From Paludibacterium paludis (GTDB lineage Bacteria; Pseudomonadota; Gammaproteobacteria; Burkholderiales; Chromobacteriaceae): a stretch of 64,000 bases of DNA. The notes under the pieces are model-generated. The model did no database searches. It had not been told where the DNA came from and worked only from the letters and a program-made list of their open reading frames with translations. How positions within the stretch are numbered: position 1 is the first letter of the stretch; the number at the start of each line of letters is the position of its first letter. The translations under genes were made by a program, and so were the position numbers. The stretch spans positions 2,604,001-2,668,000 of the forward strand of contig NZ_CP069161.1 of the NCBI RefSeq assembly GCF_018802605.1, written 5' to 3'. Below are positions 8,090-16,325 of the stretch, piece by piece.

Positions 8090-8578
8090 TCATTCGGACA
8101 GCAGCCGCTCGATGGCCGGCATCAGGCGGTCCGGATGCGTGGCGGGGGCGTAGCGCGCATGCACACGCCCCTCCCGGTCGACAAGAAACTTGGTGAAATT
8201 CCATTTGATCGCGCGGCTGCCCAGCACGCCGGGGGCCTCGCGCTTGAGGTAACGCCATAATTCGGCCGCCCCGGATCCGTTCACATCGATCTTGGCCGAC
8301 AGAGGAAACGTCACACCATGGTTCACGCGGCAGAATGTGCCGATCTCGGCTTCCGTTCCGGGATCCTGCCCGCCGAACTGGTTGCATGGAAAACCGATCA
8401 CCACGAATCCCTGCGAATGAAAGCGGCGATACAAGGCTTCCAGCGCGGACAACTGGGGCGTGAATCCACATGCGCTGGCGGTATTGACAAGCAACATGAC
8501 CTTGCCGGCATGGTCGGCCAGACGAAGCTCGCCCCCCGAGAGGGACGGCAAGACGAATTGGTAGAGTTTGGCAGTCAT
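8090..8578 (-). CDS. Glutathione peroxidase
   Basis: 162 residues, thioredoxin fold, reduces hydroperoxides. The peroxidatic Cys C37 lies in 'NTASACGFTPQ', with Gln71 in 'CNQFGGQDPG' and Trp126-Asn127 in 'IKWNFTKFLV', so the catalytic tetrad is complete; C83 is the likely resolving Cys, implying thioredoxin as the reductant (BtuE/Gpx type). It has no signal peptide and should be cytoplasmic. The ATG at 8578 was chosen because the homology starts at 'MTAKLYQFVLP'; the frame runs 69 bases further upstream without similarity. It is divergent from yigZ with an 83-base shared promoter region. Confidence 0.9.
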   Translation of the reverse strand: MTAKLYQFVLPSLSGGELRLADHAGKVMLLVNTASACGFTPQLSALEALYRRFHSQGFVVIGFPCNQFGGQDPGTEAEIGTFCRVNHGVTFPLSAKIDVNGSGAAELWRYLKREAPGVLGSRAIKWNFTKFLVDREGRVHARYAPATHPDRLMPAIERLLSE

Positions 8579-8661
8579 ATCCCGATGGTAACGCAAGCCG
8601 GGCCATGACACACGCGGGCCGGCCGGGTTACCATGGCGAACCATCAATTCCGTTCTCCCCC

Positions 8662-9249
8662 ATGCAACAACTGGTCGCCCCGGTTCGCGCGGAAATCGAA
8701 ATCCGCAAGAGTCGTTTCATCGCCCTCCTCTACCCCGTCGGTTCCCGCGACGAAGCCATGCGCCTTCTGGCCGGGGCGCGCAGCGACTGGCCCGATGCGC
8801 GGCACTACTGTGCCGTATTGCTGACACCGGGCGACTCCATGCTCAACGATGACGGCGAACCGTCCGGCACCGCCGCAAGACCAATGTACAACGTTTTGCA
8901 GCACAAGCAGATCGGTAACGTTCTGGCGATTGTCGTGCGCTATTTCGGGGGGGTGAAGCTGGGGGCCGGAGGGTTGGTGCGGGCCTATACCCAGGCCGTC
9001 AACGAAGCGCTCAAGGACGCCCGGTTTGTCGAATGCATCGAGTTCGAGAATGTGGCCGTCGCCATTCCTTTCAGCCGCGAAGCGCGGCTACGCCATCTGT
9101 GCGAGGAGGCGGGCATCGAGCCCGGGCCGGTTAGCTATGATTCGGCTCACGCCGTTTTCACGCTGCGGATCCCGGCTAACGAACGGCGGGAGAGGCTGGA
9201 AGCGATCCGATCGGGCTTGTCCGGGCAATTGCGCCTGATCGGCGACTAG
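8662..9249 (+). CDS. yigZ: YigZ/IMPACT family protein
   Basis: 195 residues from ATG 8662. The family core 'VVRYFGGVKLGAGGLVRAYT' and 'DDGEPSGTAA' identify a YigZ/IMPACT protein (UPF0029), with the C-terminal DUF1949 ferredoxin-like domain after about residue 130. The E. coli homologue is of uncertain function, possibly linked to translation or nucleic acid binding. The motif 'IRKSRFIALLYPV' near the start supports this start site rather than upstream alternatives. The gene stands alone. Confidence 0.9.
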   Translation: MQQLVAPVRAEIEIRKSRFIALLYPVGSRDEAMRLLAGARSDWPDARHYCAVLLTPGDSMLNDDGEPSGTAARPMYNVLQHKQIGNVLAIVVRYFGGVKLGAGGLVRAYTQAVNEALKDARFVECIEFENVAVAIPFSREARLRHLCEEAGIEPGPVSYDSAHAVFTLRIPANERRERLEAIRSGLSGQLRLIGD

Positions 9250-9438
9250 CCCCGTCTCCCGGTTTTCCCACCGAGAACCGGCCACCACGCGACCGCGTCC
9301 GTCCTTGAAAAACCGTGTTGCCCGGTGCCAACATGAACCAAGCCCTTCGTCCAGCAGTGCTGTCAACAGAAACAACCCGCCAAAGACGAAGAGTGAGTCG
9401 CAGCCGGAAGCTGTCCGGCAAGATGGCGGTGAGCGTCT

Positions 9439-9840
9439 TCATGATGGCATGGTGAAGTTGAAGCCAGCCTCTACCAGGAAGTTTCCGTCAATCTGCTGAA
9501 CGACAAGGGGGAGGTCATGCAGCGGACCGTTGATATGCCCCGACGAATGACTGATCGTGGCATTGGGGGCAAGCACGGCGGCATCCAGCCACAGGTTTTG
9601 CAGGCTCAAATTCGCCGCGCCCGGCAGATTGAACAGCACGCGGGTGCTGTTGTTGGCGGTGAACGCCTTGAAGGCGTCGTAATTACCGCTCAGGTCGACA
9701 TTGTCACCCAGGATATTGACGAACACGAAAGCATCGCTCGCCACGCCGGAGATCGAGAAACTGCGTACCCGGGCGATATCGTTTGCCGCCACATTGAAGA
9801 CTTGTACCTTGCCGTGTCCCGAACCGGAGACTCCGGCAAA
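9439..9840 (-). pseudogene. Remnant of a choice-of-anchor A domain surface protein
   Basis: The minus-strand frame between a TAG (9841-9843) and a TGA (9439-9441) encodes about 133 residues with the pattern of the choice-of-anchor A domain ('VFNVAANDIARVRSFSISGV', then 'AFVFVNILGDNVDLSG', then 'RVLFNLPGAANLSLQNLW', 'GHINGPL'). The N-terminal half of the domain and the signal peptide are missing; the only start codon in frame is a GTG inside the domain, and no PEP-CTERM or other sorting tail follows. It is therefore most likely a decayed gene. A frameshift or sequencing error near 9843 is the alternative. Confidence 0.6.
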
Positions 9841-9996
9841 CTACGTACCGGCCTGCCATTGTTTCTCCGGCATTTTTTTGTGGCTGTCGCCATTTCGCTA
9901 CGACACATCATGCTGTCCTCCCGATTTATCCGTACGGGCATGGCTTGACGGCTCCGCTTCACTGAAAATGGCGGGAATGCATTCAGGGAGTACGCA

Positions 9997-11199
9997 ATGA
10001 GCATCACCAGCGTAATTGTCACCAGCGCCGCCGGTCTGCAAGCCGTGGTCAAAGACAGCTCGGTCGATGAGATCATCGTCACAGTGCCGCTGGAAGGCGT
10101 GAAATCATTGTGTCTTTCGCCCGGACAGACCCTGCGTTCAGAAGGCGAGGGCATCGCGCTCCACTTCGAGGCGGATCAGGACGGCATCGAGCTGAGCAGC
10201 GACAACACCTTGCGCGATATCGTTCTGATGACAGGTCCGGGCAAGCGCGCCATTTTCAACATCCCGGATCGTCAGCCCGGGCAATTGACCATTGGCAACG
10301 TGACGGTTTGCGGACGGGTGGAACTGCTCTCGCGGGTCCCCGGCGATGGTTTTGTCGCCATAGACGGACTGACGATCGTCCAGGCGGATACCCGGGACGC
10401 CGTTGCGCCGGGAACCCTGGACGGGGAGCCGGTTCGGGCCGCGGCATTGACGCTGTGGAACGGCCGGGAGGATGGCCGGTGGAGGGGCAGCCTCGCGGAC
10501 ATCAAAATCGGCAGCGAGGCCAGACCGGTCCTTGCTTCTGGCATACTCCTCGGCGGAGAGGGTGGTGGCGTGAAGTTAAGCCAGCTTGGCACCGGCGAGC
10601 TATTCTGCCATAACGAGCCGGACGCCCGGAGCACTGGCGGCGCGCTTCTTGTGGCGGCCGGCGCCAGCATCGGGCAATGGCGCGCCGACGGACGCATTGA
10701 ATCGACCGGCGAGCGCTGCCTTGCCGCCGGCAACTGGGGAGACATCGGAACAGCCCGGCTTTCCGGTACGCTGATCACCGAAGGTTCGCACGCACCGGCG
10801 CTGAGCAACCACGGAAAATGGCGCGAGCTTGAAGTGAGGGCCCCGCTGGAGACGCGCGGTGCGTTTTCCGGGGGGGTGTTGCACACCGGCACCATGACCT
10901 TCGCCACTCTCGATCACGTGTGCACGCAGGGGACTGGGTCGGACGGGGTTCGGATCGAAGGCCATCTCGGGCATTTCGTTCTGCGCCGGGGGCTTTCCAC
11001 GCGGGGAGGCAATGGCGAAGAGCAAACGGAAGCCCCGCAGCCTTCGCACGGGATTGCCATCGGGCAGGATGCGGCCGTCTTCACCCTGACCGTGGAAGGC
11101 GGCATCCGCACAGCATCCCCGGATTGCCTGCCCCTGGATATCCGCGGACGTGTTGGCCGGCTGAGCATCGATGGAGGATTGACCACAGGCCAGGATTGA
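9997..11199 (+). CDS. Predicted right-handed beta-helix protein, unknown
   Basis: 400 residues with no signal peptide and no Cys-rich or membrane parts. From about residue 60 the sequence shows regularly spaced short beta strands separated by Gly/Asn turns ('LHFEADQDGIELSSDNTLRD', then 'LTIGNVTVCG', 'RLSIDGGLTTG'), typical of a pectate-lyase-type parallel beta-helix. No catalytic motif is recognised. Start ATG follows CAGGGAG. The next gene, an O-acyltransferase, starts 21 bases after its stop, so the two are probably co-transcribed. A role in cell-surface polysaccharide biology or export without a classical signal is possible but not shown. Confidence 0.7.
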   Translation: MSITSVIVTSAAGLQAVVKDSSVDEIIVTVPLEGVKSLCLSPGQTLRSEGEGIALHFEADQDGIELSSDNTLRDIVLMTGPGKRAIFNIPDRQPGQLTIGNVTVCGRVELLSRVPGDGFVAIDGLTIVQADTRDAVAPGTLDGEPVRAAALTLWNGREDGRWRGSLADIKIGSEARPVLASGILLGGEGGGVKLSQLGTGELFCHNEPDARSTGGALLVAAGASIGQWRADGRIESTGERCLAAGNWGDIGTARLSGTLITEGSHAPALSNHGKWRELEVRAPLETRGAFSGGVLHTGTMTFATLDHVCTQGTGSDGVRIEGHLGHFVLRRGLSTRGGNGEEQTEAPQPSHGIAIGQDAAVFTLTVEGGIRTASPDCLPLDIRGRVGRLSIDGGLTTGQD

Positions 11200-11220
11200 C
11201 CCCTTGCGCGGAGCCGGTTC

Positions 11221-13104
11221 ATGAATGCCCCGGTGTTTCGCGACGACATCCAGGGCCTGCGTGCTCTGGCGATTGTCGCCGTGCTGCTGTTCCACATGGA
11301 CAAAAACACGCTTCCCGGAGGTTTCGTCGGCGTCGACGTGTTCTTCGTGATATCGGGCTATCTGATCACGACCCGGATTCTGGCCGATCTGCGGGCGGAA
11401 CGGTTTTCGCTCACCGCATTCTATCTGTCGCGCGTCCGGCGTCTTGCCCCGGCGCTGTGCCTGATGATGGCCGTCACGCTGGCGGCCGGCCTCGTCGTTC
11501 TTCCGCCGCAAGAGCTCGAAGAGCTTGGCGAAACTACCCTGGCCACGATCCTGCTGCTGTCCAACATCGACTTCCTGCGTCTGGAAAGTTATTTCAGTTC
11601 GGCGGCGGAATGGAAGCCCTTGCTGCACACCTGGTCGCTGGCCATCGAAGCGCAGTGCTATCTCGCCTTCCCCTGGCTCATCCGCACCCTGTGGCGCAAT
11701 GCGCCGCATACCCTGGTTCCGGTACTCACGGCATTGGCTGTCGCCTCTCTGGCGCTCTCCCAGTGGCTTGCCGTCACGCATCCGGCCGAAGCGTTCTACC
11801 TGCCCACGAGCCGAATGTTCGAATGGCTGACCGGCGCGTTGACGGCGCTATCCCCCGCCGGATTCACGATACGCCACCGAAGATGGGTCGCTCCCGTCGC
11901 GCTGACCTGCATTATTGTCATGCTGGCATTTCTCAAGTCCGGCATGGTCTTTCCCGGACTCACCGCCCTGCCCGTCTGCGTCGCCACGGCACTGATGCTG
12001 CAAAGCGGTTCGGAAACTCCCTCTCGGATTCATCAATGGCTCGGCAAGACGCCGTTGCGGGTGCTCGGGGATATGTCGTATTCCCTGTATCTGTGGCACT
12101 GGCCGATTCTCGCGCTGGCGCGTACGGCCAATGGGGGTGAGCCGGAATTCGTTGACTCGGCGATCGTGCTGGCCATCATCCTGATGGCCTCCGCGCTATC
12201 CTGGCATACCGTGGAAAAGCCGATGCGCCGACTGCCGACTATAAAGACAGGCAACGTTTGCGCGCAGGCCGCCACGCTCATCGCCGCGATCGCGGCAATA
12301 ACCCTCGCTTGGCACGGGATTCCTGAGCGTTTTCCATCCGATGCCCGGGCTCTTTTCGCCGCGAATGGCGATATCAATCCGCTGCGCAGCCGCTGTCATG
12401 CCGAACATGCCTTGCAAATCGCCTATGCCGGCACCTGCCGTTTCGGCGATGCGCAAGCGCGGCCCGATGTCGCCGTCTGGGGCGACAGCCATGCTTCCGA
12501 ACTGGCCGTTGCGCTCGGAGAACGCCTTTCACCGCTGCGCCGCTCGGCAAGGCAGATTTCGGCTTCCGCCTGCCCGCCTGCCGCCGGATACCCGCGCAAA
12601 GGCAACGATCAGTGCCGCAGCCATAACGAGGCGACGCTTGCCGCGTTGAGCGGGGATCCGTCAATAACGACAGTGATACTGACCGCCAACTACTTGCGTT
12701 ACGAGTCGTTCGGTCTGTCAGAACTCGCGGCAGGACTCGCACGTTCTGCGGCAACCCTGCGCTTACACGGCAAAACCGTTATCGTTATCGGGCAGATTCC
12801 GCTCTACCCTTTCTCGCCTCCCTCCGCCGCCGGCATGGAATTGGCTCGACACCATGACCCGGAGCGCCTTGGCCAGACGCTGGAGGCATACCGGTCGCAG
12901 AGCCGCCCTATAACCGCCGCATTGCGCGCCATCCCCGGCATCGTGCTGCTCGAACCGGAACAGGTGTTCTGCGCTCGGGGCCGATGCCTGCTTTATCGCA
13001 AGGATATCGGCGTGCTTTATTTTGACCGCGATCACCCGAGCTTGAAGGGAGCGGCGCTCATCGCGGAGCGGATCGCGCCATGGCTGTCCGGATCACGGGA
13101 TTGA
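11221..13104 (+). CDS. OafA/YrhL-type membrane O-acyltransferase with SGNH domain
   Basis: 627 residues. The N-terminal acyltransferase-3 domain (residues 1-340) has about ten membrane helices and begins with the canonical 'RDDIQGLRALAIVAVLLFH'; 'TWSLAIEAQCYLAFPWL' is the second conserved region. The C-terminal SGNH hydrolase-like domain (from about residue 370) has 'WGDSHASEL' with S423 and a 'DRDH' motif (D602, H605). Such fusions O-acetylate surface glycans (LPS, capsule or peptidoglycan). The 3' end overlaps the convergent phosphoethanolamine transferase gene by 47 bases. It follows the beta-helix gene closely. Confidence 0.9.
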   Translation: MNAPVFRDDIQGLRALAIVAVLLFHMDKNTLPGGFVGVDVFFVISGYLITTRILADLRAERFSLTAFYLSRVRRLAPALCLMMAVTLAAGLVVLPPQELEELGETTLATILLLSNIDFLRLESYFSSAAEWKPLLHTWSLAIEAQCYLAFPWLIRTLWRNAPHTLVPVLTALAVASLALSQWLAVTHPAEAFYLPTSRMFEWLTGALTALSPAGFTIRHRRWVAPVALTCIIVMLAFLKSGMVFPGLTALPVCVATALMLQSGSETPSRIHQWLGKTPLRVLGDMSYSLYLWHWPILALARTANGGEPEFVDSAIVLAIILMASALSWHTVEKPMRRLPTIKTGNVCAQAATLIAAIAAITLAWHGIPERFPSDARALFAANGDINPLRSRCHAEHALQIAYAGTCRFGDAQARPDVAVWGDSHASELAVALGERLSPLRRSARQISASACPPAAGYPRKGNDQCRSHNEATLAALSGDPSITTVILTANYLRYESFGLSELAAGLARSAATLRLHGKTVIVIGQIPLYPFSPPSAAGMELARHHDPERLGQTLEAYRSQSRPITAALRAIPGIVLLEPEQVFCARGRCLLYRKDIGVLYFDRDHPSLKGAALIAERIAPWLSGSRD

Positions 13105-14671
13105 CGATTCGCTTGGAGGCGGGCAGTTGATCGAATTGCAAGGGCTGATTATTTCCGTCGAGAACCCAATCTGGGTCCGCCCCTTTGAAACATGGCTCGA
13201 GCACCGACAGGCAACGATCACGGGGATCGGCGATTCCCATCCAGTGCCGGATCAGGTAGTAGTTGAATGCAGTTGAATAGTTGGGGTGAAATCTGCCGGT
13301 ACGGCGTTCGGACGCGCTGACCACCGGGCTGTACCAGATGAACATGGGCACTTCGTAGGCCTCCTTGCTCGGTGAGACGGCCCCATGATAGAAGCGGGAG
13401 TCGGGCAACGCTTCCCATTCCTGCCCGTGATCGGAAAAATACATCAGCGAGGCATTTCGGGTTCTGAGGACATCGAAAATCGAACCCAACACCATATCGG
13501 TGTATCTAACTGAATTGTCATAACAATTCAAATTGATATCCGCACCGTCTTGAAAATATGCCGCTTGCTGCGGATAACGCTTGCACGCGTCCACATGACT
13601 TCCGGTCAGATGCAGCACGATCAGCTTCTTTCCGGGTTTTGCCAGCGCTTGTCGCAGGTGGGGCAGCAAGGCTTCGTCGTTACCTTGACCGATCCAGGTC
13701 TTTTCCCGGGCAAAACGGGCAAGGGCCGTCACTTTATTGTCATAGACACCATATTTGTCCTGGCGGCTCAGCCAATACGTGCCAAAGCCGGCCATATTGG
13801 CGATTCTCAGAATATTATCCGGGCTTCCTTTTTTATCTACGACCCTGGACAAACTCAAGGGCACGGCGATGGTGGTGACAGGGGCCGCGGAATGAGCCTT
13901 ATCGAAAATGATCATGCGTTGCGCATCGGCCTGAACTCGGGGACTGGTATCGCGCCCGTAGCCATAAAGGGCCAGTTGCTTTCTGCGCGCCGACTCGCCC
14001 AACACGATAACGAAGGTATCGATCGATGAAGTGTCATGGCCCGCGTCGAAGTGGACCGGTGGAGGAACGGCGTCACCGATTTCCTTCCGGTCTTGCACCA
14101 ACCGCAAAACATGGCCGACATTAAACAGCGGGGTTTTCGTCAAGGTCAACACGGCGATCGGGTAGTGCTCGCGTCCATTATGACGCAGATACCACCCGTG
14201 TTGAACCGCCAGCAGCAAAAGAAACGAAATGCCTCCCCGCCTCAACCACTTCACCGGCAACACATTGGCCATTATCGCAATACTGACGCAGTGCCCAACG
14301 AGCAAACCGATCCCCAGAACCACAATCCAGAGATGGCTCGACATCATTTCCCAGGCCTCAGAAAGATTGGAGCTAAGAACACTATCGACAGCGAAGAGAT
14401 TCGCCTCGCCACCATACAGCGCACGGCACGCTACGCTGAGCGTGGTGCACAACGTCATGACGACAATGACCGGCAACACGAGGAACTTGCCGTACCGTTT
14501 ACGCCAAGCGAGAGCCAGCATGAAACAGCTTAACACTCCGAAGAGAAATATCTTCAGGTTGGTTTCGACGAGTCCGGAAGACCCGGCCAGAGAAGAGACC
14601 GGAACAAACAGGAAAGGCAAGGCGCCAATCAGCAGCATCAGCGCGGTAGCATAATATTTTTGCAAATTCAT
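13058..14671 (-). CDS. Phosphoethanolamine transferase-like sulfatase-fold membrane enzyme
   Basis: 537 residues. The N-terminal 190 residues hold about five membrane helices; the rest is a periplasmic alkaline-phosphatase-fold domain. 'VIVLGESARRKQLALYGYGR' and 'YFSDHGQEW' are the metal-site motifs of the EptA/CptA/YhbX family, and 'APVTTIAV' probably carries the Thr nucleophile. It should transfer phosphoethanolamine from phosphatidylethanolamine to LPS or a similar acceptor. ATG 14671 is preferred over a TTG six bases upstream; no clear ribosome site precedes either. It converges with, and overlaps, the O-acyltransferase gene, another surface-modification enzyme. Confidence 0.87.
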   Translation of the reverse strand: MNLQKYYATALMLLIGALPFLFVPVSSLAGSSGLVETNLKIFLFGVLSCFMLALAWRKRYGKFLVLPVIVVMTLCTTLSVACRALYGGEANLFAVDSVLSSNLSEAWEMMSSHLWIVVLGIGLLVGHCVSIAIMANVLPVKWLRRGGISFLLLLAVQHGWYLRHNGREHYPIAVLTLTKTPLFNVGHVLRLVQDRKEIGDAVPPPVHFDAGHDTSSIDTFVIVLGESARRKQLALYGYGRDTSPRVQADAQRMIIFDKAHSAAPVTTIAVPLSLSRVVDKKGSPDNILRIANMAGFGTYWLSRQDKYGVYDNKVTALARFAREKTWIGQGNDEALLPHLRQALAKPGKKLIVLHLTGSHVDACKRYPQQAAYFQDGADINLNCYDNSVRYTDMVLGSIFDVLRTRNASLMYFSDHGQEWEALPDSRFYHGAVSPSKEAYEVPMFIWYSPVVSASERRTGRFHPNYSTAFNYYLIRHWMGIADPRDRCLSVLEPCFKGADPDWVLDGNNQPLQFDQLPASKRIVNPVIRTAMARSAPR

Positions 14672-14972
14672 GAACAAAAAATTAATTTTTATTAATTATA
14701 ATTTTCAATTTCAGAAGCCGTCAATGCGGTCCGGTTCCAAACAAGTTTTCTTCCCTCCTTCCTGCCCCGGGCTTTATGGCTGATTCAGGCGCACTGCAGC
14801 ATTCACGACAGGAATATTGACCCACTCCCGTCTTTACAACACTTTACACGCCCTTTACAGCAATACCACTTACAGACCAGAACAATACCATTTACATACC
14901 AATCGGCGAGTATTAGCCTAAGCAAGCCGTATAAAAATGACATTAGGGTTCACAACCTCCGAGGAGATATGT
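14672..14972. other. AT-rich intergenic region, divergent promoters
   Basis: About 300 bases between the divergent phosphoethanolamine transferase and chitoporin genes. It is AT-rich at 14672-14715. At 14833-14900 it carries a set of TTTACA-like repeats described separately. A TATAAAAAT at 14930-14938 could be a -10 element for the chitoporin gene. Confidence 0.7.
14833..14900. promoter_or_regulatory. TTTACA repeat array upstream of chitoporin gene
   Basis: TTTACA occurs at 14833, 14843, 14854 and 14891, with CTTACA at 14869, giving steps of 10, 11, 15 and 22 bases. The last two copies lie in an 18-base direct repeat (CAATACCA plus ten bases) starting at 14861 and 14883 with 16 of 18 matches and a period of 22. 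Near-helical spacing points to cooperative binding of an activator or repressor. The array ends about 70 bases before the chiP start. Confidence 0.5.
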
Positions 14973-16304
14973 ATGAAACTCTGGCCGCTGGCCGCCGCAC
15001 TTGCGTTGGCCTACCCCGTCATGGCTTTGGCCGATGATCCGCTCCCGCCCTCAAAATCCGCCCCGTTTGTCGAAGACCCGTACGAACAGATGCCGTTCTT
15101 CAGCAAGGCCGGCACCACGGTGCGCGCCACCTGGTATTCCAGACACCGCACCACCTCGGACAACGACAATGAGATCATCGTCAACGCCCTGGGACTCGGC
15201 GTGGACTGGAAATCCGGCTTCGCCGGCGGCGTGGTCGGGCTGGACGTCACCGCGAACAGCAACCTGCGTTTCGGCGCGAGCCGCGGCTGGTCGGAAGTGC
15301 TGTATCACGACCTGCGCAACGACAAGGAGCACAGTACCGCCGCCATCGGCCAGGCCGCCGTCAAAATCCGTACCGGGGACGACAAACACGGCTTGCGCAT
15401 GCGCATTGGCTATACCCCGGTGAGCATCGGTACCATGGGCACCTCCGGCGGCCTGCATTCCCACGCCTATCGGGGTGTCGAAGGCAAGTACCAGTTCGGC
15501 GACCTCGAGGTGGGGTATGGCTGGGCCGACCGCTTCCACAACGAGTGGGACAACCGCTACCGGGCGATGACAACCTTGTGGCACCAGAACCGCGGAGGCT
15601 TCGCGGGAGCGGCACCCAAAATCGATTACGTGCACAGCCTGGGCGCGCGCTATGCCCTTGGCCAGAACGGCTTCATTGACGGGGGCGTGGGTGAAGGCAA
15701 GGACTACCGGCGCAATGCGCAGGTCGCCGCCTCCTATACCTGGAAACTCGATGGCGCCGACCTGAACCTGACCGGGTACTACCTGCAAGGCCGCTACGTC
15801 ACCAAGAAGAGCGGTATCGCCAACCCCAGGAACGAATGGCACGGCAGCCTCGGGGCGACTTACACGCGCCAGGCCTTCACCTGGTTCGCGGGCTACGGTC
15901 AGACCCATGCACCGGACTCCGGGGAAATGAACTTCCGGATGACGGCCTGGGGCAACAGCGACAACCGCAATTTCATCCAGACCTGGGGCCAGCTGGACGA
16001 CTTTGTCTGGGATGGAACCCGCGTGGTCAAGCTCGGCGTGAATGTCGATCTTGGCAAGCTCGCCGGCTGGAACGGCTTTAGCGCGGGCCTGAGCGGCAAC
16101 TCCGGCACCAACCTGAAAAAACTCGACGGCTCCACCACGCATGCCGACGAGATCGACGCCAACCTCAGTTACAGCGTAGGGGGAGGCATGCTCAAAGGCC
16201 TGAGCGTCGGCCTTTATCCGGCAAGACTGCGCACGCACGGTTTCGGCCGCAAACAGGACCGAAACGATCTGAAAGTCATCGTGTCGTACAGTCGCAACCT
16301 TTGA
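14973..16304 (+). CDS. chiP: OprD-family outer-membrane porin, probable chitoporin
   Basis: 443 residues with a signal peptide (cut after 'VMALA', residue 20 or so). Repeated amphipathic strands with alternating residues and a terminal aromatic-containing strand ('VIVSYSRNL') mark an outer-membrane barrel of the OprD type. The length (about 420 mature residues) fits OprD/ChiP porins, which take up chitooligosaccharides. The following gene, 21 bases on, is a chitobiase, the usual chiP partner. ATG 14973 has GAGGAG at 14961-14966. A repeat array in its promoter region suggests regulation. The chitoporin assignment rests on family plus context; a general OprD porin for another solute is the alternative. 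Confidence 0.82.
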   Translation: MKLWPLAAALALAYPVMALADDPLPPSKSAPFVEDPYEQMPFFSKAGTTVRATWYSRHRTTSDNDNEIIVNALGLGVDWKSGFAGGVVGLDVTANSNLRFGASRGWSEVLYHDLRNDKEHSTAAIGQAAVKIRTGDDKHGLRMRIGYTPVSIGTMGTSGGLHSHAYRGVEGKYQFGDLEVGYGWADRFHNEWDNRYRAMTTLWHQNRGGFAGAAPKIDYVHSLGARYALGQNGFIDGGVGEGKDYRRNAQVAASYTWKLDGADLNLTGYYLQGRYVTKKSGIANPRNEWHGSLGATYTRQAFTWFAGYGQTHAPDSGEMNFRMTAWGNSDNRNFIQTWGQLDDFVWDGTRVVKLGVNVDLGKLAGWNGFSAGLSGNSGTNLKKLDGSTTHADEIDANLSYSVGGGMLKGLSVGLYPARLRTHGFGRKQDRNDLKVIVSYSRNL

Positions 16305-16325
16305 AACCAAGAAGGAGTGGATGAC

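Noticed and set aside
9176..9442. Minus-strand frame directly after the choice-of-anchor remnant as a possible sorting tail
   Set aside because: No PEP-CTERM motif or hydrophobic anchor is visible.
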